Shown here in pieces: positions 9,763-17,574 of a DNA stretch of 64,000 nucleotides. Source of the DNA: Algoriphagus sp. PAP.12 (GTDB lineage: Bacteria; Bacteroidota; Bacteroidia; Cytophagales; Cyclobacteriaceae); assembly GCF_026652115.1 (NCBI RefSeq), contig NZ_JAPPSQ010000009.1, forward strand, positions 124,001 to 188,000. The letters run 5' to 3'. Made by a program: the position numbers and the translations under genes. Every line of letters starts with the position of its first letter. Position 1 is the first letter of the stretch. Below the pieces are notes generated by a model, which saw nothing but the letters and a program-made list of their open reading frames with translations, searched no databases and was not told the origin of the DNA.

Positions 9763-10353
9763 ATGAAAAACTCTACTATCTGCCTGCTAATTCTCCTTTT
9801 GGCAGCTTCAGGCTGCTTCACCCAAAAGGACTATATTACCGAATACGATTACAATTATCAAGGATCTTTTAAGCGCTATAAGACTTTTGCTTTTGTTGAA
9901 CCTACTGTTCCCGATTCAACGATGCTGACTCCTGTTTTGAATGCCACAATTGGAGCAAGATTGGGTTCTCAGGGATTTCGGGAAAAAACCGAAAAGCCAG
10001 ATCTCTTAGTCAGCTACAAGATATTCACCGACTCTATCCGATACAGAGGATATGTTCAGCCAGAATTTGATTATTGGCTCAAAAGAACTGGAGCCCAGAT
10101 CGTAGAAGTCGAAGAAGAAGATAAAGACGAGAAGGAGCTTGAAAAAGATGAGACCTATAATATGGTCAAGTATAAAGAGAACAATGGCATGCTAGTTATC
10201 TATGTCATCGATTCCAAGCGCGGTAATACTATCTGGCAAGGGTATACAGCTGCTCAATTTGACTTCAACTCACCAAATTTCCAATCTGACATCACTCGAG
10301 CCGCCTATCGTGTCATGAATGAATTTAAAGTGGTCAATCGCTATATGGAGTGA
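9763..10353 (+). CDS. DUF4136 lipoprotein, 3' end abutting a TnpB element
   Basis: 196 residues with a lipoprotein signal (lipobox LAASGC, Cys 18) and a DUF4136-type body: FKRYKTFAFVEP, IGARLGSQGFREKTEKPDLLVSY, and a late GNTIWQGYTAAQF. An acidic insert (EVEEEDKDEKELEKDE) sits in the middle. Proteins of this family are small envelope lipoproteins of unknown function. The last codons are unusual in context: the stop TGA lies at 10351-10353, within what I take to be the terminal bases of the neighbouring TnpB element. The native C terminus may therefore have been altered by the insertion. Confidence 0.8.
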   Translation: MKNSTICLLILLLAASGCFTQKDYITEYDYNYQGSFKRYKTFAFVEPTVPDSTMLTPVLNATIGARLGSQGFREKTEKPDLLVSYKIFTDSIRYRGYVQPEFDYWLKRTGAQIVEVEEEDKDEKELEKDETYNMVKYKENNGMLVIYVIDSKRGNTIWQGYTAAQFDFNSPNFQSDITRAAYRVMNEFKVVNRYME

Positions 10354-10500
10354 ACTACCCATTTGCTATAGACAAATGGGCTTCGGGTTTCACAGACCTG
10401 TGCTTCTGGAAAGAAGTCTGATTTGAGTCTCCACCCGTGTAATCGCCAGTTCCTGACGATATTATTTTTAATCCTTCATTGAGAATATTCTTTGCAGCAT
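10350..10500 (-). ncRNA. Putative omegaRNA/reRNA of the TnpB element
   Basis: In TnpB systems the guide RNA is read from the 3' end of tnpB through the right end. Here that stretch ends with a perfect 8-bp hairpin (CCCATTTG/CAAATGGG, 7-nt loop, 10358-10380). The guide would then be taken from 10349 downward, i.e. from the last codons of the DUF4136 gene. The 5' limit of the RNA is a guess. Confidence 0.45.
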
Positions 10501-11548
10501 TTTCATCCCTGTATAAGGGATGTCCATTTCTGCAAGTCCATTCACGAACTGAAAGGTTTAAATCTTGATTTTTCCATCCACACACATGACAAGTTTTACT
10601 TGAAGGGTAAAAGCGATTGATTTTTACTACTTGTTTGTCGTTCCAATCAGCTTTGTATTCAAGGAGCCTCACAAATGTACCCCAACTTGCATCTGCAATA
10701 TGCTTTGATAATTTCCTATTGCTCATCATTCCTTTAACAGGAAGGTTTTCCAGAGCAATTACGTCATATTCAGAAACCAGTTGATACGATACCTTATGTA
10801 ACACGTCTTGTCTTGTGTTGGCTATTTTCTCGTGAATCCTGGCAACTTTTCGTTTTTGTCTTTCAAACGAATTGCTGCCCTTTGTCTTACGAGAAAAGTG
10901 TTTTTGTGCTTTCGCTAAATCGCTTTCATATTTCTTGGTATATCGGTTATTCTTGAATTTGATTCCATCAGAAGTAATGGCAAAGTCTTTCAACCCTAAA
11001 TCTATTCCACATACAGCACCAGTTTTTTCTTTGGGTTGATACTGTTCTTCAGTTAGAATTGATACAAAGTATTTTCCGGTCGGTGTTTTGGAAAAAGTCA
11101 TTTTACCGACGTCACCCTTTACTTCACGGTGAACTATACATTGAATCCCTTCCTTAAATTTGGGTACGTGAACTTTACCATCAATTAGCTTTGTATGCTG
11201 TGGTACAGTAAAACTATTCTTCCTTTTCCTTGACTTAAATCTTGGGAACTTAGCATTGCCAGCAAAGAAGTTCAGGTATGCTGTTTCCAAAGACCTTAAA
11301 GCAAACTGTAAGGTTTGACTATTCACCTCTTTGAGCCAAATAGTTTCATCTTCCTTCTTGAGTTCAGTTAAGGTTTTTGCCTGAGCATAGTAATTATCAG
11401 ACTTCTTGTTTGCCTGATATTGTTCTTTTCGCTCATTCAAGAAGTGATTGTAAACATAACGAACACATCCGAAATGCTTATCCAACAGTACTTTTTGGTC
11501 TTGTGTTGGTCTTAATTCAAAGCGATATGTCCTGTGTATTGTTTTCAC
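10355..11548 (-). CDS. tnpB: TnpB RNA-guided nuclease (IS605 OrfB)
   Basis: I place the start at the GTG at 11548 (protein begins with KTIHRTYRFELRPTQDQ, the usual TnpB N terminus); the ATG at 11587 would add 13 residues encoded across the left-end hairpin. About 397 residues. RuvC catalytic residues are present: Asp in GIDLGLKDFA, Glu in VIALENLPVKG, Asp in YRDENAAKNIL. The zinc-finger region has one CxxC (CHVC) but the second pair reads CRNGH, so one Cys is replaced, possibly by His. The protein looks intact and should cleave DNA next to its transposon-associated motif under guide-RNA direction. No intact tnpA accompanies it. Confidence 0.9.
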   Translation of the reverse strand: MKTIHRTYRFELRPTQDQKVLLDKHFGCVRYVYNHFLNERKEQYQANKKSDNYYAQAKTLTELKKEDETIWLKEVNSQTLQFALRSLETAYLNFFAGNAKFPRFKSRKRKNSFTVPQHTKLIDGKVHVPKFKEGIQCIVHREVKGDVGKMTFSKTPTGKYFVSILTEEQYQPKEKTGAVCGIDLGLKDFAITSDGIKFKNNRYTKKYESDLAKAQKHFSRKTKGSNSFERQKRKVARIHEKIANTRQDVLHKVSYQLVSEYDVIALENLPVKGMMSNRKLSKHIADASWGTFVRLLEYKADWNDKQVVKINRFYPSSKTCHVCGWKNQDLNLSVREWTCRNGHPLYRDENAAKNILNEGLKIISSGTGDYTGGDSNQTSFQKHRSVKPEAHLSIANG

Positions 11549-11593
11549 GGCTACAACTAGTATTTGTATCCTCATCCATGCACGCATGGGTGA

Positions 11594-11886
11594 ACTGACG
11601 CAAAAATCAATCGTTCGAATAATTTTTCTCCCAAGTACCTGCGATTCAATTTGTAAACGAATTCATTCAGGTAGTTCTGCAAGTATTTGTAAGAGATCAT
11701 ATGATAAATCCTCTTGCTGATGGCTTTGTGAACCAATCTCAAAGTCTCATGGGTCTCTTTTTTACTGGAAACTACTGTGAAATGGGTATTTACGACCTTT
11801 TCCATTTGACATAAGCTATGCTTCTGTCTGTGAATAGCACTACTTCTCCCGGTAAGATTTAATGAAGAGTTCACAGGATCCCTCAT
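11594..11886 (-). pseudogene. IS1595 (ISXO2-type) transposase C-terminal fragment
   Basis: The minus-strand frame reads HKAISKRIYHMISYKYLQNY then LNEFVYKLNRRYLGEKLFER, matching the C-terminal end of the DDE transposase of ISXO2/IS1595 elements as I know it (YHxxSxKYLQxYLxEFxxxxNRR). The catalytic N-terminal two-thirds are absent, and the 3' end runs into the left end of the TnpB element (the frame ends VHPCVHG with element-derived codons). It is a relic with no expected activity. Confidence 0.65.
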
Positions 11887-11973
11887 CTGGAAATTGATTT
11901 AGAAAGTGGATTTTTTCATGCCCTCTGATGTTTAAACCAAAGAAAAGCGTAATTCCCTACTTGACAAAACCAG

Positions 11974-12348
11974 TGACACTAGCTGTCATTTTATGATAGT
12001 TGGTGAGATGCGAACTCACGATTACCTCAAATGTCATCTCATTTTTGTTTGTAAGTACCGTGAAATTTACTTGTTGGTCAATTGAAAGATGATATGCGTT
12101 CCATTCTCTTCAACAATTCCTAGGCTTTTTATCACGTCTATCGTCGGTCAATTAAAGCAAGAGTCCACTTACCATAGTTGGCAATCAATGCATCGCTCAT
12201 TCCTATTCAAGCATTTTTGGCGTGAGCACACCTTTTGGTCAGATGGTTATTTTGTTTGCTCTATGGGTGAGGCTTCACCATATACCATTCGTCAGTATTT
12301 ACTCACTCAGGGTTTTCGCTTACTTCCCACAGGCTAAAGACCTGTGGG
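11974..12348 (+). mobile_element. Decayed IS200-like element
   Basis: A short hairpin (TGACA, loop CTAGC, TGTCA; 11974-11988) lies just 5' of the tnpA remnant. A second (CCCACAGG, 7-nt loop, CCTGTGGG; 12326-12348, followed by TTTTTT) overlaps its stop codon. Subterminal hairpins at both ends and a single tnpA are the IS200 plan. The right hairpin has the same shape and nearly the same loop (CTAAAGA) as the TnpB element's right hairpin (CTATAGA). Confidence 0.5.
12008..12337 (+). pseudogene. Broken IS200/IS605 Y1 transposase (tnpA)
   Basis: One reading frame contains a recognisable TnpA start (MRTHDYLKCHLIFVCKYRE), an in-frame TGA at 12083-12085, then the C-terminal part (SIVGQLKQESTYHSW, FWSDGYFVCSMG, TIRQYLLTQG, where the Tyr of the last helix is the expected nucleophile). 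Only about 108 codons remain instead of about 140-155. The segment that should contain the HUH metal-binding motif is missing. The gene therefore carries both a nonsense codon and an internal deletion and cannot encode an active transposase. Confidence 0.75.
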
Positions 12349-12373
12349 TTTTTTGCTCCGTTTTATAAATAAA

Positions 12374-12434
12374 ATTGGGGAGTGATTCCCCAATCCAGGA
12401 AATCCTTTCTACCCAGTCCTAGACTGGTTTTTTT
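12374..12434 (+). terminator. Hairpin plus intrinsic terminator
   Basis: Two structures: ATTGGGGA/TCCCCAAT at 12374-12394, then CCAGTC-CTA-GACTGG followed by eight T (12413-12434). No intact plus-strand gene now ends here; it may be the original terminator of the DUF4136 gene, pushed 2 kb away by the insertion sequences. Confidence 0.65.
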
Positions 12435-12551
12435 ATTGAAAAAATATTTAATCACCTGATTTACAATCTATTATATTATGAAATAAATTCCTCTAGGTAG
12501 GATGGCTTCCATTTTGGATCAAAGGATATCAAAACTAGAAATAATCTGACT

Positions 12552-13400
12552 ATGAAAAATTCTTTGATTTTATCAGGTATCCTCAGTGCATCAGTTATGG
12601 TGTCCTGTGTTTCTAAAAAGAAATATACAGAATTGGAAAGTAATCTTTTTAGAACCCAAACCGAATTGGCCACAACCAATCAGGAGAAAGCTGAATTGGA
12701 AGAGAAAATGGCTGCTATCGAGGCTCGTGTTGCAGAGTATAATGCAAGAATCAACTCTCTTCGTGACACTAATGAAGCATTGAGCGAGACAAACAATTCA
12801 CTTTATTCAATCCAGGAAGGAACTGTAATCTCCAAGAATTCCAAGGAGAAAATGAACCAGACTCTTGCCAAAGTTGATCCGGATAAATTGGCTCAAGCAA
12901 GAACTTTGGAAGATTCAGTAAATCTAGCCGTAGAATATAACTTAAAGCAAAACATTACTGAAACCACTTTAGATGGAAAAGAAGATGATGTTCAGATTAA
13001 CATCGATCAAACTGTAGTGATGATCTCTGTTTCTGACAAATTGCTTTTCAACACTGGTTCATATCGAATTAACAGCAAAGCGGATCCATTATTAAAAAAA
13101 CTAGCTGAGGTAATCAATGCCGAGCCAAGTCTTCAAGTAATGATTGAGGGACATACTGACCCAAGAACCATCCAGACTGCTGTAGTTCAAGATAACTGGG
13201 ATCTTTCTGTAAAAAGAGCTACCTCTATCGTAAGAGCACTTCAACAAGATTACAATGTAGCACCAGAGAAAATGATTGCTGCAGGACGTGCTAGCTACAT
13301 GCCTATCGTAGCTAATGACACTCCAGAAAATATGGCCATCAACAGAAGAACAAGAATCGTATTGATTCCCGATTTGGATATGTTCTTTGCGATGCTTTAA
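12552..13400 (+). CDS. OmpA-family lipoprotein with N-terminal coiled coil
   Basis: 282 residues: lipoprotein signal with Cys 19 (SVMVSC), a heptad-rich coiled coil (about residues 24-90, ELESNLFRTQTELATTNQEK onwards), and a C-terminal OmpA peptidoglycan-binding domain (about 150-275) with MIEGHTDPR and the arginine-rich INRRTRIVLIPD. It should tether the outer membrane to peptidoglycan. The organisation is like other Bacteroidota OmpA lipoproteins with a coiled-coil spacer. It is a single gene followed by a strong terminator. Confidence 0.9.
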   Translation: MKNSLILSGILSASVMVSCVSKKKYTELESNLFRTQTELATTNQEKAELEEKMAAIEARVAEYNARINSLRDTNEALSETNNSLYSIQEGTVISKNSKEKMNQTLAKVDPDKLAQARTLEDSVNLAVEYNLKQNITETTLDGKEDDVQINIDQTVVMISVSDKLLFNTGSYRINSKADPLLKKLAEVINAEPSLQVMIEGHTDPRTIQTAVVQDNWDLSVKRATSIVRALQQDYNVAPEKMIAAGRASYMPIVANDTPENMAINRRTRIVLIPDLDMFFAML

Positions 13401-13430
13401 AAATCAAAAATCTACCACAATAGCTAATCG

Positions 13431-13463
13431 AAAAAGCAAGCCTTTCTGGGGCTTGCTTTTTTT
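13431..13463 (+). terminator. Intrinsic terminator after the OmpA-like gene
   Basis: AAAAGCAAGCC paired with GGCTTGCTTTT, followed by a T run. Confidence 0.88.
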
Positions 13464-13506
13464 GCACCTGTAAATCACTATATTTAATAAACAAAACCTA
13501 GTGGAT

Positions 13507-13815
13507 ATGGAAGCCGCAATCGTTGTAGGAACTTTATATTTGATTATTGGCCTAGTGGTTCGAGTATTTCCTACCATTTTAGCTGGATATTCTAGTTTAT
13601 CAAACAGAGAAAAGGAAAATGCCGAGAAAAACGGTTTGCGCCTCTATGCCTCCGTTCTCTTTTTGATAATGGGAAGTGTGACTCTTATTGGATATCCTAT
13701 TTCTATTTGGCTAGAAAACCCAGGTTTAAGCGTGGGAATCGCCGTTATTGCAACTATCTCTGGACTAGTAATTTCTGTTATCGGAGGAGGTATTTTGACC
13801 AACAATCGCATTTGA
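13507..13815 (+). CDS. Small DUF3784-like membrane protein
   Basis: I choose the ATG at 13507 (MEAAIVVGTLYL) over the in-frame GTG at 13501, giving 102 residues. There are three hydrophobic segments (about residues 3-25, 45-65, 75-97). A central LAGYSSLSNREKENAEKNGL resembles the loop of DUF3784-type small membrane proteins. No function is known. The gene is monocistronic between two terminators. Confidence 0.6.
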   Translation: MEAAIVVGTLYLIIGLVVRVFPTILAGYSSLSNREKENAEKNGLRLYASVLFLIMGSVTLIGYPISIWLENPGLSVGIAVIATISGLVISVIGGGILTNNRI

Positions 13816-13941
13816 ATAATGTGATGGATACCTTTAAAAGTTGGAATGCTATCTATTTTTTAAATGATACTTCTAAGTATATTGACCATTAAACAATTCA
13901 GTGATTTTTAGAAGTGATACCGAATTATGAGTGAGAGAATT

Positions 13942-13972
13942 AAAGCCGAAATCTTTCCAGATTCCGGCTTTT
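13942..13972 (-). terminator. Terminator-like hairpin downstream of the TolC gene
   Basis: AAAGCCG (13942-13948) pairs with CGGCTTT (13965-13971), with an inner AATC/GATT extension. It lies 25 nt past the TolC stop. The T tail on the minus strand is short, so termination strength is uncertain. Confidence 0.55.
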
Positions 13973-13996
13973 CGCTTTATTCTGGGTCTGATTTTT

Positions 13997-15334
13997 CTAT
14001 TCAAGCGAAAGAGTACCCAAAGCATAACGCATCAGCACATCTTGAAAATAGAGTGTATAAATGGCCTGAGCTTGATCTGCCTGTGATGCTACAAATTGCT
14101 GGTTGGCAGTGGACAGATCCACGAAATTGGAAAGTCCCAACCTAAATCGCTCTTGAATGGCATTTTTTGCTTCTGTTGCTGCCTTTACCTGAACTTGAGA
14201 ATTAAATTCCTTTCGCACTGCAGCCTGATAATTCTGATGCGCCAGTTTGACTTCCTGAAAGACCTTTCTATCAGTCGATTTTTCCTGTAAAATCTGGTTT
14301 TTATAAACCGCCTTGGCTCTTGCTACATTCAATCGGGTTTGGAAATTGGTAAAAATTGGAATGTTTATCCCAATTCCAATGACATTCTGTGGATATAGAT
14401 CCCAAAACTGCTTATTAAAGGATTCCTCAACCAATGAAGTATAATAAGTGTTATAATTATAAAATGCGCTAATTCTTGGATAATACATAGCTTTAATGGC
14501 TTGCATATCTTTTTTATAAGAAGTTTTCAAAAGTAAAGCCTGCGCCTTATCAGAACGGTTTATTTCAGCAATTTCAATTAATTCCATCAATTCATAATCT
14601 TGAAATTCCCTAGTCCCTGAACCAGTATCCACCGCTTCCAAAACAGGTATTGTTCCCACTTCTAACTGCAAATACTCAGCAAAAAGCCATATATCATTTT
14701 CCAATGTAATTTCAGAATCTACCTTTACGGATTCCAATCGTGCAACTTCTGCCTGTTGGTTGTATAGATCAGAAACCGTTCTCAATCCTGCATCCACAAA
14801 GCCCTCAATCTGACGAAGTACTTCATTTTGATTTTCTAGATTCTCATTCGCAATACGAAGCAACTCCTGATCTAGCAAGACTTGCAAATAACGTTTTGCC
14901 ACATCGAAAATCACCAGTTGTTTGGCTCTTTCGATTCCCTTTTCTCCTGCTAAATAGGCTAGATTTGCCGATTGGGTATCCAAGATCCTCCTACCCGAAT
15001 TAAAAATCGGCATGTTGACATTCAAATTAGCCGAAACCGTTTTATTGGTCACATTGGTTACCACTATTTGATCTTCAACTAACTGAGATTGCTGCCCCTT
15101 CAGTTGACCCAAGTTTGAGCTCAGGCCTACTGTAGGCAAATGGGAAAGCAATGCTGATTGTTTCTCCTTTTTGAGAACGTCCATATTGTTTTCCTGAATC
15201 TGGTATTCAAGATTAGCTTTTAGACCTAAATCCACAGCCTCACTGAAATTCAATCTTAAGGTGTCCTGAGCAAATACCCCTGTCATTCTCAAAATTATCG
15301 CACCAAGTGCGAACCCTAACTTATATAGCTTCAT
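13997..15334 (-). CDS. TolC-like outer-membrane efflux protein
   Basis: 445 residues: signal peptide (MKLYKLGFALGAIILRMTGV, cleavage near FAQ-DT), then two outer-membrane-efflux-protein repeats with long coiled-coil helices (EAVDLGLKANLEYQIQ start of the first; PIFTNFQTRLNVARAKAVYK and RFRLGLSNFVDLSTANQQFV in the second). The second repeat has the LGxxxxxDxxxAxxxxxxA pattern typical of TolC. It would form the trimeric outer-membrane duct for the adaptor/permease machinery encoded at 18-64 kb. Its start codon overlaps the end of the upstream ATPase gene by 14 bp, so the two are one operon, driven by the sigma-54-like module at 16089-16195. Confidence 0.92.
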   Translation of the reverse strand: MKLYKLGFALGAIILRMTGVFAQDTLRLNFSEAVDLGLKANLEYQIQENNMDVLKKEKQSALLSHLPTVGLSSNLGQLKGQQSQLVEDQIVVTNVTNKTVSANLNVNMPIFNSGRRILDTQSANLAYLAGEKGIERAKQLVIFDVAKRYLQVLLDQELLRIANENLENQNEVLRQIEGFVDAGLRTVSDLYNQQAEVARLESVKVDSEITLENDIWLFAEYLQLEVGTIPVLEAVDTGSGTREFQDYELMELIEIAEINRSDKAQALLLKTSYKKDMQAIKAMYYPRISAFYNYNTYYTSLVEESFNKQFWDLYPQNVIGIGINIPIFTNFQTRLNVARAKAVYKNQILQEKSTDRKVFQEVKLAHQNYQAAVRKEFNSQVQVKAATEAKNAIQERFRLGLSNFVDLSTANQQFVASQADQAQAIYTLYFQDVLMRYALGTLSLE

Positions 15335-15995
15335 CGCTTTCTATTCTTCCGTCTAGTAAATTGATTAATCGAGTGCCATAGTCTGCATTTTCTCTGGCAT
15401 GGGTAGCTTGAATAATAGTCGTTCCCTCCTTATGTAGCTCCTGAAATATCTCCATGATTTCCTTTGCCTGTCCTGAATGGAGGTTTCCTGTAGGCTCATC
15501 GGCCAAAAGCACTCTCGGTCTACCTGCAATAGCTCTAGCGATCCCCACCAATTGCTGCTGACCTCCAGAAAGCTGAGCAGGAAAAAGGTCTTTCTTAGCT
15601 ACCATATTAAATCGATCCAAAAGATCAGCAATGATACTTTTTCTCTCATTGGAGGATACTTTTCTATATAGTAATGGAGTTTCAATATTTTCATACACGG
15701 TCAACTCATCAATCAAATGATAAGCTTGGAAAATGTATCCAAATTCAGATTTATGGAGATTGGAAAGGTCTCGCTCGCGCATTTTTCTAATGTTTCTTTC
15801 ACCAAAAAAATACTCTCCTTCGTAATCTTCATCCAATAAACCAAGGATGTTCAAAAGTGTGGATTTACCGGCACCACTAGGTCCCATCAAGGTGAGAAAC
15901 TCCCCCTCTTTAATTGTAAGATTTATCCCTTTGAGGATAAAAATCCGTTGGAATCTGGATTCGATGAACTTATCGATTTCTTTTAGCTGAATCAT
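15321..15995 (-). CDS. MacB/LolD-type ABC ATPase (second copy, divergent signature)
   Basis: 224 residues, ATPase domain only: Walker A GPSGAGKST, Q-loop FGYIFQAYHLIDELTVYEN, ABC signature LSGGQQQLVGIARAI, Walker B VLLADEPTG, H-loop ATHA. Compared with the ATPase at 61581-62279 it has Leu for Arg right after the signature glutamines, NLHS for NLDS in the D-loop, and ATH for VTH. The catalytic Lys, Glu and His remain, so activity is plausible. No permease gene is in its operon; it is translationally coupled to the TolC gene. It may power some of the fifteen permeases, alone or as a heterodimer with the other ATPase. Confidence 0.93.
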   Translation of the reverse strand: MIQLKEIDKFIESRFQRIFILKGINLTIKEGEFLTLMGPSGAGKSTLLNILGLLDEDYEGEYFFGERNIRKMRERDLSNLHKSEFGYIFQAYHLIDELTVYENIETPLLYRKVSSNERKSIIADLLDRFNMVAKKDLFPAQLSGGQQQLVGIARAIAGRPRVLLADEPTGNLHSGQAKEIMEIFQELHKEGTTIIQATHARENADYGTRLINLLDGRIESDEAI

Positions 15996-16088
15996 TCGCT
16001 GTTTATAATGAGATGATTTTTGTAAGATTTATATTAAGTCTTCTCTCTTGTAGACTTTCATGAGAACCTAATTTCTCCTCCTCCATTG

Positions 16089-16195
16089 ACCCAGTTCCAT
16101 GCCATAAAAAAATGCCTCTGAATTCGCTCCAGAGGCATTTTTTAGAACTATACCCTATCCGCTACTCGAACATTTTTGTTCGCTAGCGGACGAAA
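16089..16195 (-). promoter_or_regulatory. Sigma-54-like promoter module for ATPase2-TolC
   Basis: The -24/-12 element TGGCATGGAACTGGG occupies 16104-16089 (GG, then N10, then G). The activator site on the plus strand is CGAACA (16167), TGTTCG (16177), CGGACG (16187), exactly 10 bp apart. The site centre (16184.5) is 80.5 nt upstream of the -24 T. A hairpin/T-tract (16106-16143) lies between. Promoter function is inferred. Confidence 0.6.
16106..16143. terminator. Intrinsic terminator
   Basis: AAAAAAATGCCTCTG pairs with CAGAGGCATTTTTT around a 9-nt loop. It ends the Gfo/Idh operon on the minus strand and also forms the hairpin part of the regulatory module upstream of the ATPase. Confidence 0.88.
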
Positions 16196-16209
16196 GATCT
16201 TTTACTATT

Positions 16210-17562
16210 TTAGAACTTTCTGTATTTACCGTCCAAGTACTGATTGGCTTCTTTTTCTTCGAATTTTGCTTTTTGGCTATCCCAATGCAAAGTCTGATTA
16301 GGGAATCTTCCTGCGATCACACCCAGCAAGATAGTTTCAGTCAAACGTGCCGCATAAGAGAATGGTGCAGAACACTCATCTTTACCTAGAATAGTATCTA
16401 CAAACTGATGGTAATGTTTATTACTTTCAGAATCGTAATCTTTTACCGGCTTACCCAAATTGAATTTTTCGATATCCATCTCCTGGTATTCCCCATCGAC
16501 GATTAATCGAGGAAGTTGCTGGAAGTGAGGAAGCAACAATCTTCCTTTTTCTCCCATAAACATTGCACCTTGATCTGGAAGCTTTTCACCATTTGGCAAT
16601 TTCAAATCTTCATGTGCAGCTGGAGCTCCTGGTCCATCATACCATACCCATTTCAACGTCTCTGCTGTGTAAGGAGTGCTAGGGAATTCATAAGTCACAG
16701 TATTATGCTCTGGGAAACCAAAACCAGTTGGCTGACGGCATTCATTTTTAATCGTTCTTGGAACATCCAGTTGCAATGCATTATATGGTGTATCAAAAAT
16801 ATGAACCCCCATATCCCCCAATGTACCACAACCAAAGTCCAAAACTTTTCTCCAGTTTCCAGGATGGTATTCCCCTTCTTTGAAAGGACGTTCTGGAGCA
16901 GTTCCTAGCCAAAGGTTCCAATCCAAGTTTGCAGGAACCGGATCACTTCCAACTGGTGCAGGTGCATCTGTCCCCCAGTTTTTAGGAGACCATGCCCGAA
17001 CAGTATGGACTTTACCAATAATTCCAGATTGAATCAATAAAGTCGCCAATTTATAGTCATAAAAAGAGTGAACTTGAATCCCCATCTGAGTAATCAAGTT
17101 TTTCTTTTCTGCTACTTTCTTCATTTCTCTAGCTTCTGACACATGGTGTGTCAAAGGCTTCTGGCAATAGACTGGCTTATCCATATGCATTGCCATTAAA
17201 GATGCCGGAGCATGTGTATGATCAGGGGTAGAAACAACCACTGCATCAATCTCATCTTCCATCTCCTTTAGCAATTCTCTATAATCTGCATAGGTCTTTG
17301 CATTAGGGAACAAAGCTGTAGCATTTGCAAGCATTTTAGAATCTACATCACAAAGCGCTACCACATCTACTGCAGCGTGAGATGAAATGGCTTTTAAATC
17401 AGCCATCCCCATACCTCCTAGTCCAATGTGAGCTGTTCTAACTCTACCATTGGCAGTTTTCAATTCAGATAAAAGAGAAGGTGCCAATGCTGCACCTAGC
17501 AAACCAATCCCACTTTTCTTGACAAAGTCTCTACGGTCTATGCTAACTATTTTCTTACTCAT
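16210..17562 (-). CDS. Gfo/Idh/MocA-family oxidoreductase, Tat-exported
   Basis: 450 residues. The N terminus has a twin-arginine signal (RRDFVKKSGIGLLGAALAPS), so the enzyme is probably exported folded with its cofactor. The NAD(P)-binding fold follows (AHIGLGGMGMADLKAI, then VVALCDVDSK, then VVVSTPDHTHA), with the conserved CQKPLTHHVSEAREM (catalytic Lys in the EKP-like CQKP) and a C-terminal substrate domain. Members oxidise or reduce sugars and cyclitols; the exact substrate is not visible. It lies 12 bp downstream of a DUF1080 gene, a pairing common in Bacteroidota sugar catabolism. Confidence 0.92.
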   Translation of the reverse strand: MSKKIVSIDRRDFVKKSGIGLLGAALAPSLLSELKTANGRVRTAHIGLGGMGMADLKAISSHAAVDVVALCDVDSKMLANATALFPNAKTYADYRELLKEMEDEIDAVVVSTPDHTHAPASLMAMHMDKPVYCQKPLTHHVSEAREMKKVAEKKNLITQMGIQVHSFYDYKLATLLIQSGIIGKVHTVRAWSPKNWGTDAPAPVGSDPVPANLDWNLWLGTAPERPFKEGEYHPGNWRKVLDFGCGTLGDMGVHIFDTPYNALQLDVPRTIKNECRQPTGFGFPEHNTVTYEFPSTPYTAETLKWVWYDGPGAPAAHEDLKLPNGEKLPDQGAMFMGEKGRLLLPHFQQLPRLIVDGEYQEMDIEKFNLGKPVKDYDSESNKHYHQFVDTILGKDECSAPFSYAARLTETILLGVIAGRFPNQTLHWDSQKAKFEEKEANQYLDGKYRKF

Positions 17563-17574
17563 TGTTAGGATTTA

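Larger units (their letters stand above)
10350..11605 (-). mobile_element. IS200/IS605-family tnpB element (about 1.26 kb)
   Basis: The element contains only tnpB. On the minus strand the candidate left end follows a TTGAT (11610-11606) and carries a subterminal hairpin (arms around CCATGC/GCATGG, 11572-11593). The right end has a hairpin at 10358-10380 and finishes TTCAC at 10354-10350. TTGAT on the left and TTCAC on the right resemble the ISDra2 group as I remember it; that comparison is unverified. On the left it interrupts an IS1595 fragment and on the right it abuts the DUF4136 gene. Boundaries are inferred, not proven. Confidence 0.6.

Noticed and set aside
11377-11598. 73-codon plus-strand ORF antisense to tnpB
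   Set aside because: Shadow of tnpB coding sequence and left-end hairpin.
12008-12337. Functional IS200 transposase
   Set aside because: In-frame TGA at 12083 and absence of the HUH-containing segment.
13927-14145. 72-codon plus-strand ORF behind the small membrane gene
   Set aside because: It overlaps the TolC gene antisense and includes its terminator hairpin; no family resemblance.
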